Part shown: positions 43,945-48,216 of the stretch, in pieces
Layout of the letters: every line of letters begins with the position of its first letter
Numbering within the stretch: the first letter of the stretch is position 1
NCBI GenBank assembly: GCA_013286495.1
Contig: JABDFQ010000012.1
Span: 1 to 48,216 of the forward strand
Direction: 5' to 3'
DNA: 48,216 nt
Source: Gammaproteobacteria bacterium
GTDB taxonomy: Bacteria > Pseudomonadota > Gammaproteobacteria > DSM-16500
The notes under the pieces: generated by a model
Database searches by the model: none
The model's input: the letters and a program-made list of their open reading frames with translations, nothing else
What the model was told of the DNA's origin: nothing
Position numbers and translations under genes: made by a program

Positions 43945-44958
43945 TCAACAGGATCTCAGCACATTTTTATTCTCCGCCAGGCTGAGTATAAAAAGCCGAC
44001 TCGCAGTGCTCCATAACTGGCTCGCTTCATGCGGCACTGCTTTTGGATAACCACTCGTATTCGTAACAGTGATTTCATTTCCCAGTATGCGTGTCGCATC
44101 ATGTTCGCTACCTTCAACATTTCCACCTTCAGAGAGAGCCATGTCAACAACCACGGAGCCTTTATGCATATGCAGTAATGTATCCCTTGGAATAAGTAAT
44201 GGTGCAGGTTGATTGGCTCTGCGTGCACTCGTGATAACAATATCAGCATCAGATAATGCTTGTTTAATCACTGTTTGTTGTTGCTGTAAATCTGCATTAG
44301 TATCCAGCAGTAAAATATTACCACCATGTTGGGTAATTTCATTTGCCTGATTTGAGTTATTGATAATCACTGTGGTAGGTAGATTTTTGCTGCGTGCTTC
44401 CATGAATGCAGAATACCCCACTATTCCAAAACCGATAATAACCACTTTTTTGATGGTTGAATGAAATTTATCAAGCGCATCCAGTAATGCAAGTCTGCCA
44501 GCAATTTTACTCATGGAAGCTAAAATATTCATTGGATCATCATGCGCAAGTTGCATTTGATCAATGCTATAGGCATGAATTCCAGCCTGATGATATTCGT
44601 TGATATGTGAGGAATGTTTTTCCAGCGGATCGAGAGCGCCAATCATGATCATGCCTTGTGATAAAGCCTGGTTTTCCAATTTTTCACGCTGGGTATCAGG
44701 ACGTTTGACGCGAACAATGATATTTATATTTGCAAATAATTTTTTAAAATTTTCGACAGAATACTGATTGATATATCGAATTTCAGCACCCGCATTTTCG
44801 TATTCTTGATCTGGATAACCTGCTGCTGTGCCTGCATTTTGTTCTATGTAAATTTTATAACCTTTGTTCGCTAATTTTTTTACATCAGCTGGTATGAGAG
44901 CAACCCTTGATTCACCCGCACGCGTTTCTTTTGTGATTAAAATATTAGCCATATTCAT
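43945..44958 (-). CDS. Alanine dehydrogenase / transhydrogenase alpha-subunit family protein
   Basis: A 337-residue NAD(P)-binding protein of the AlaDH/PNT family. The N-terminal domain starts ILITKETRAGESRVALIPAD, with VRVKRPD and, where alanine dehydrogenases have a catalytic His, IGALDP. NILASMSKIAGRLALLDAL and the Rossmann motif VVIIGFGIVGYSAFMEA resemble PntA, as does the end (TNTSGYPKAVPHEASQLW). It lacks the membrane helices of full PntA, and no pntB is present, so it is probably a soluble dehydrogenase of unsettled substrate. The related carboxyethylornithine synthases are a further possibility. It overlaps the transpeptidase gene by ATGA, with GAGG upstream. Confidence 0.78.
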   Translation of the reverse strand: MNMANILITKETRAGESRVALIPADVKKLANKGYKIYIEQNAGTAAGYPDQEYENAGAEIRYINQYSVENFKKLFANINIIVRVKRPDTQREKLENQALSQGMIMIGALDPLEKHSSHINEYHQAGIHAYSIDQMQLAHDDPMNILASMSKIAGRLALLDALDKFHSTIKKVVIIGFGIVGYSAFMEARSKNLPTTVIINNSNQANEITQHGGNILLLDTNADLQQQQTVIKQALSDADIVITSARRANQPAPLLIPRDTLLHMHKGSVVVDMALSEGGNVEGSEHDATRILGNEITVTNTSGYPKAVPHEASQLWSTASRLFILSLAENKNVLRSC

Positions 44959-45548
44959 TTAACACCTCGTTCAATAATAATTTTATTTGCATGGTTAAAT
45001 TGGTTTATAAATTTCAATAAATCATCTTTATTCAGTGCTATACAGCCAGCAGTTGGTGTGTAATTTTCACGTGCAATATGCAGGAATATTGCCGAGCCCT
45101 TTCCTTTTACAACTGGATCATCATTATAACCAATGACAGCAATAATGTCATAAACATGATCTTCGCGCCAAAGATTTTCATGGCTTGCTGCAAAGGGTAA
45201 TTTAACAGCTTTGTTATATTCTGCTGAATTAACATCATCACACCAGCCGTCATTTTTTGTTAATGCAACCAGGGGGATATTTGTTGTTACTTCATGAGGA
45301 TCAATGCGATCAGGACGGTAATAGATTTTTCTGATTTTGAATTTGCCAATCGGTGTTGCGCCATCTCCTTCTTTTTTATTTTCTGTTACACCAGTTCGCC
45401 CAAGCGCACAACGATAATGTTGATTGTGAAATGTGATATGACAGGATGAATCAATTTGATTAAAAGTCACTATTGCTGGTGTGGGTCTGGCAAGCGCAAA
45501 ATTTGAAATTAAAAGTGTCAGGAAGAGTAAATTAAATGAAAACTTCAT
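44955..45548 (-). CDS. Exported L,D-transpeptidase (YkuD domain)
   Basis: A peptidoglycan cross-linking or modifying enzyme, 197 residues. The signal peptide is MKFSFNLLFLTLLISNFALA. The YkuD catalytic motif is HIARENYTPTAGCIAL with His157 and Cys169. GDGATPIGKFKIRKIYYRPD is the typical substrate-groove segment. The family makes 3-3 cross-links or attaches lipoproteins to the wall. It lies 11 bases after the dehydratase gene and overlaps the next by four, so it belongs to the same transcript despite the different role. Confidence 0.9.
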   Translation of the reverse strand: MKFSFNLLFLTLLISNFALARPTPAIVTFNQIDSSCHITFHNQHYRCALGRTGVTENKKEGDGATPIGKFKIRKIYYRPDRIDPHEVTTNIPLVALTKNDGWCDDVNSAEYNKAVKLPFAASHENLWREDHVYDIIAVIGYNDDPVVKGKGSAIFLHIARENYTPTAGCIALNKDDLLKFINQFNHANKIIIERGVK

Positions 45549-45559
45549 GTATGGCTCAT

Positions 45560-46513
45560 TTAGATGATTGATTTTAATGTATCAAGGCTTATATTCCCAC
45601 CGCTCATTACCGCAACAACATTTTTTCCCTGAAATTTATTTGCTGATTTTAGAACGGCTGCCAAAGCAACTCCTGATGCACCTTCGATTAAAAGATGTTG
45701 TGTTTTAATCATTCTGATGATGGCGTTTTTAATTTCATTTTCTGAAACGAGAATATACTCATCAACTAATTGTTGGCAGATATCAAAAGTAATAGCACCT
45801 GGCTCAATACCGCCCGCTGTTGCATCAGATAACGTTGGCAATGTTTCCATTTCAATAATATGTCCTGCTGTTATCGACTCTGCCATCACCGGTGAATTTT
45901 CTGGCAAGCAACCAATGATTTTTACTTCTGGATTCATCGCTTTTAAATAACCCGCAATGCCTGCGATTAAGCCACCACCACCAATCGGAACGAAAACTGC
46001 ATCGCAGGTTTCCAGTTGATAAAATAATTCAAGACCAATCGTTCCTTGTCCTGCAATGACAGCAGGATCATTGTACGGTGAAACATAAACCATATTATGT
46101 TGTTTCGCATATTCCAGCGCACGCATTTCAGCATGCATGCAATCAGTGCCATAAAATTGCAGATTGTTTGTATAATTGCGAATATTCTCTATCTTGGTGG
46201 ATGCAGCATTTTCAGGTACGAAGACGACACCTTGCATATCCAGTTCTTTCATGGCAAATGCAACAGCCGCACCATGATTGCCAGAAGAGGCTGTCACCAC
46301 TCCTTGTGCTCGCTGTGCTGCATTCAGGCTCAATAATTTATTGAATGCACCGCGAACTTTGAATGAGCCAGTATATTGAAGGTTTTCACATTTCAGAAAT
46401 AAATTAATACCACTTTCCCGGCTGAGTGCAATGGAGTAATCGAGCGGTGTTTCGCGGATATATTGTCTAATGCTTTTTTCAGCGGTTAATACTTCATTTT
46501 TGATATCAAACAT
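45560..46513 (-). CDS. Threonine/serine dehydratase, catabolic type
   Basis: Fold-type II PLP enzyme, 317 residues, without ACT domain. The PLP lysine is Lys52 in GSFKVRGAFNK. VTASSGNHGAAVAFAMKE and VPIGGGGLIAGIAG are the substrate and phosphate loops, and AVMSGGNISLDTL is at the C-terminus. It should deaminate threonine or serine to the 2-oxo acid, or act on a hydroxylated relative such as hydroxyaspartate. It begins six bases after trpR and shares its transcript with an aromatic permease. It is a paralogue of the enzyme at 35650-36594. Confidence 0.9.
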   Translation of the reverse strand: MFDIKNEVLTAEKSIRQYIRETPLDYSIALSRESGINLFLKCENLQYTGSFKVRGAFNKLLSLNAAQRAQGVVTASSGNHGAAVAFAMKELDMQGVVFVPENAASTKIENIRNYTNNLQFYGTDCMHAEMRALEYAKQHNMVYVSPYNDPAVIAGQGTIGLELFYQLETCDAVFVPIGGGGLIAGIAGYLKAMNPEVKIIGCLPENSPVMAESITAGHIIEMETLPTLSDATAGGIEPGAITFDICQQLVDEYILVSENEIKNAIIRMIKTQHLLIEGASGVALAAVLKSANKFQGKNVVAVMSGGNISLDTLKSII

Positions 46514-46519
46514 GGCTCT

Positions 46520-46813
46520 TCACATTCCTGGAGTTGTTTTAAGATTTTCCTTTAAGAACTCAATGAGCTTTGGAGACATGCGTTTGAGTTCATTCGAGCC
46601 GCGGGTAATTTTGGCAATGCTGACATGTAAATTATCTGCCATGTCACGTTGGGTTTTTTCCTGCTTGAGTAAATCAACTATAATCAGACAGCGCATGGCA
46701 ATGCTTTCACGCTCTTCTGGTGTCAGCAATAAATCAAATAGGGATGAAAGCATCTTGTCGTTTTTAGTCGCGAGACATAACTTGATAAAACTACGCCAAG
46801 CAGCCTGATTCAT
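46520..46813 (-). CDS. trpR: Trp operon repressor
   Basis: A 97-residue TrpR family repressor that binds DNA with L-tryptophan as corepressor. LTPEERESIAMRCLIIVDLL and the helix-turn-helix QRDMADNLHVSIAKITRGSN align with E. coli TrpR (108 residues), including the TRGSN recognition end. AAGG lies about 11 bases before the ATG. Just upstream, on the same strand, is an aromatic-amino-acid permease, a plausible regulatory target. No match to the TrpR operator (ACTAGTTAACTAGT type) was found in the 73-base gap. Confidence 0.93.
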   Translation of the reverse strand: MNQAAWRSFIKLCLATKNDKMLSSLFDLLLTPEERESIAMRCLIIVDLLKQEKTQRDMADNLHVSIAKITRGSNELKRMSPKLIEFLKENLKTTPGM

Positions 46814-46886
46814 GAGAAATATACCTTGTTATGATAATACTGCCATATCATTACAAAATATGATTTATATATCAATGATGATTTAA

Positions 46887-48077
46887 TTACGCATGCACCA
46901 CTCCTGTTTTGATTAACAGAATCATGAAGGAAAATAATAAAATTAATATCGGTGTGACTTTGCCGCCTATTACCTTGTATGGTGCTGATGCAATTGTTTT
47001 TCTTCCCAGTAAAACAACCGTAGCTGGCATTAATCCAAATAATAGAACATCAACAAAACCACCGGCAAAATCCAGCATGTTTAAAAATAAATTTGGATAA
47101 ATGAGCGTGAATATAAAAGATGGAATGAAGATGATCGCGATATAAAACATATCATTGCTGATCTTTTTATGCAGGGAATTCTTTGCACTATCCTTGATAA
47201 AATCCACCAGACTAATTGCTGTAGGAATAAATGAAGTCAGCAAGGCAAACAGGGAAAATGATTTCACCAGAAAAATAATGGAAATAACAGACATGGAACC
47301 GCCTAATAATTGCGTAACCAGTTCGGCATTTTTAATGCTGGCATCAGCAGGTAAAATTCCCAGAATGACATAATTCCATAACATATAAACCAGCAAGGGA
47401 ATGAAATTGCCAATGATAATGGCAAAGCGAATATGATTAACATTTTTATTCAGATAATAAGTAATGCTGGGTACGAGATTCTGGTAACCAAAACAAATCA
47501 GCATGATCGGTACAACATTTAAGATCGACATGAAATCAACTTGTGATGTTTTTAATATGTTGACGTGTTGCAGACCAATTACGATCAAGGCGAAATAAGT
47601 AATAATCAAACCCAATAATAATAATTGATTAAAGCGATTTGCCATGTGTGTGCCAGCATAAGTAATCGCAGCGACAAGACTGACGCAGAGAATAATGCCG
47701 ATGTATTTGGGGACGGCATAGCCCGTGAGGGAGCTCACGATATCAGAAAAAATGATGCCACATCCATCAAGATAGGCTACGAATAAACTGTAGAATAATG
47801 CGAGAAATAAAAATAAGGTGATGAATTTGCCTTTTTTTCCCAGGATGGATTCGACGATGGTGGAAAAATTAACTTTTTCCTCAAACCATAATGTCGCTTC
47901 CAGAATGAGTAAACCAGTGATGGTGGTGAATATATAACAAAATATTGTCGCAACAGTGGATGAAACAAAACCAGCCATCGCGGTTCTGACGGGTAAGCCA
48001 ATCATGCCCGCGCCAATGCAGCAGCCGGTGATTAAAAGCGTTGCACCAAAAACTGATTTGAATGAAGATGTGTTCAT
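46887..48077 (-). CDS. Aromatic amino acid permease (Mtr/TyrP family)
   Basis: A proton-coupled uptake carrier for tryptophan or tyrosine, 396 residues with about eleven membrane helices. The N-terminus has the hydroxy/aromatic amino acid permease signature GATLLITGCCIGAGMIGLPV. Later helices (LGLIITYFALIVIGL; PIMLICFGYQNLVPSITYYL) fit the family. Substrate cannot be chosen between Trp and Tyr from sequence. It heads the leftward cluster with trpR downstream. An operator-like palindrome covers its -10. Such import capacity suits an intracellular organism that takes amino acids from its host. Confidence 0.9.
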   Translation of the reverse strand: MNTSSFKSVFGATLLITGCCIGAGMIGLPVRTAMAGFVSSTVATIFCYIFTTITGLLILEATLWFEEKVNFSTIVESILGKKGKFITLFLFLALFYSLFVAYLDGCGIIFSDIVSSLTGYAVPKYIGIILCVSLVAAITYAGTHMANRFNQLLLLGLIITYFALIVIGLQHVNILKTSQVDFMSILNVVPIMLICFGYQNLVPSITYYLNKNVNHIRFAIIIGNFIPLLVYMLWNYVILGILPADASIKNAELVTQLLGGSMSVISIIFLVKSFSLFALLTSFIPTAISLVDFIKDSAKNSLHKKISNDMFYIAIIFIPSFIFTLIYPNLFLNMLDFAGGFVDVLLFGLMPATVVLLGRKTIASAPYKVIGGKVTPILILLFSFMILLIKTGVVHA

Positions 48078-48094
48078 GTCGCTGATCCGTAATT

Positions 48095-48137
48095 ATGTAA
48101 TGGCGTAACATTACATGATGGGATGAGGATGTGTCAA
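48095..48137 (-). promoter_or_regulatory. Permease promoter with overlapping palindromic operator
   Basis: Reading leftward, TTGACA (48132-48137) and TGTAAT (48110-48115) are 16 bases apart, a near-consensus promoter about 18-60 bases before the permease ATG. ATGTAATG (48095-48102) and CATTACAT (48109-48116) form an 8-base inverted repeat with a 6-base spacer, covering the -10 and start site. It resembles a repressor operator; spacing differs from a TyrR box and sequence from a TrpR operator. Bases 48138-48216 show no gene. Confidence 0.65.
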
Positions 48138-48216
48138 GGGTTTGTATACAACGTAACTCCGCTTTCTCTGCAGGATCAACTGTCATGCTGTGCGGAGAGC
48201 TATCATCCTGTTGCGG

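Overview
The window is bacterial chromosome, gene-dense and AT-rich, with the gene complement of a host-associated gammaproteobacterium. Housekeeping genes (divergent rne/rluC, pssA, lpxH, adk, yhbY, an Mla-type lipid transporter, thrABC, trpR) are of gammaproteobacterial type. Interspersed with them are large proteins with eukaryote-like domains: an F-box plus ankyrin protein, a Ras/Rab-like GTPase, and three very large or orphan proteins without recognisable enzymatic motifs. That mixture is typical of Legionellales (Legionella/Coxiella/Aquicella/Berkiella-like bacteria) that deliver effectors into eukaryotic cells. The placement is inferred from gene content; no rRNA or secretion-system gene is in the window.

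Layout. 1-6.0 kb: 3'-truncated rne with a long structured leader, divergent rluC-pssA, and a GAF/HD-GYP protein. 6.1-8.9 kb: an exported Cys-type sulfatase immediately followed by an apparently exported formylglycine-generating enzyme. 9.0-12.6 kb: a 1188-residue unknown protein with a nuclear-localisation-like tail. 12.6-19.8 kb: lpxH, adk, a DUF2147 protein, a small protein whose ribosome-binding site can be masked by a 14-bp stem, an MlaE-F-D-lipoprotein operon, a small secreted Cys protein and yhbY. 19.8-22.9 kb: F-box/ankyrin protein, orphan tyrosine recombinase and a 155-bp near-perfect palindrome. 23-29.9 kb: thrABC, a FadL-type porin and an exported alpha/beta hydrolase. 30-34.3 kb: a brnTA toxin-antitoxin module, a beta-lactamase-fold-like protein, a GIY-YIG protein, a PrpB/PEP-mutase-family lyase, the GTPase-domain protein and a coiled-coil protein. 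34.3-37.8 kb: an AT-rich ornithine-cyclodeaminase/dehydratase gene pair, a nested inverted-repeat element and two small hypotheticals. 37.8-43.9 kb: a repeat-rich lipoprotein, a 537-residue unknown and a 1113-residue protein made of three homologous modules of about 285 residues. 43.9-48.1 kb: a leftward amino-acid cluster (aromatic permease, trpR, dehydratase, L,D-transpeptidase, transhydrogenase/alanine-dehydrogenase-family protein).

The most interesting parts are the candidate effector set, especially the triplicated-module protein and its divergent neighbour, which share a PmrA-box-like intergenic region; the sulfatase/FGE pair; the palindrome next to the recombinase; and the RBS-masking stem. 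Effector status, regulation and RNA structures are by-eye inferences and have not been computed.
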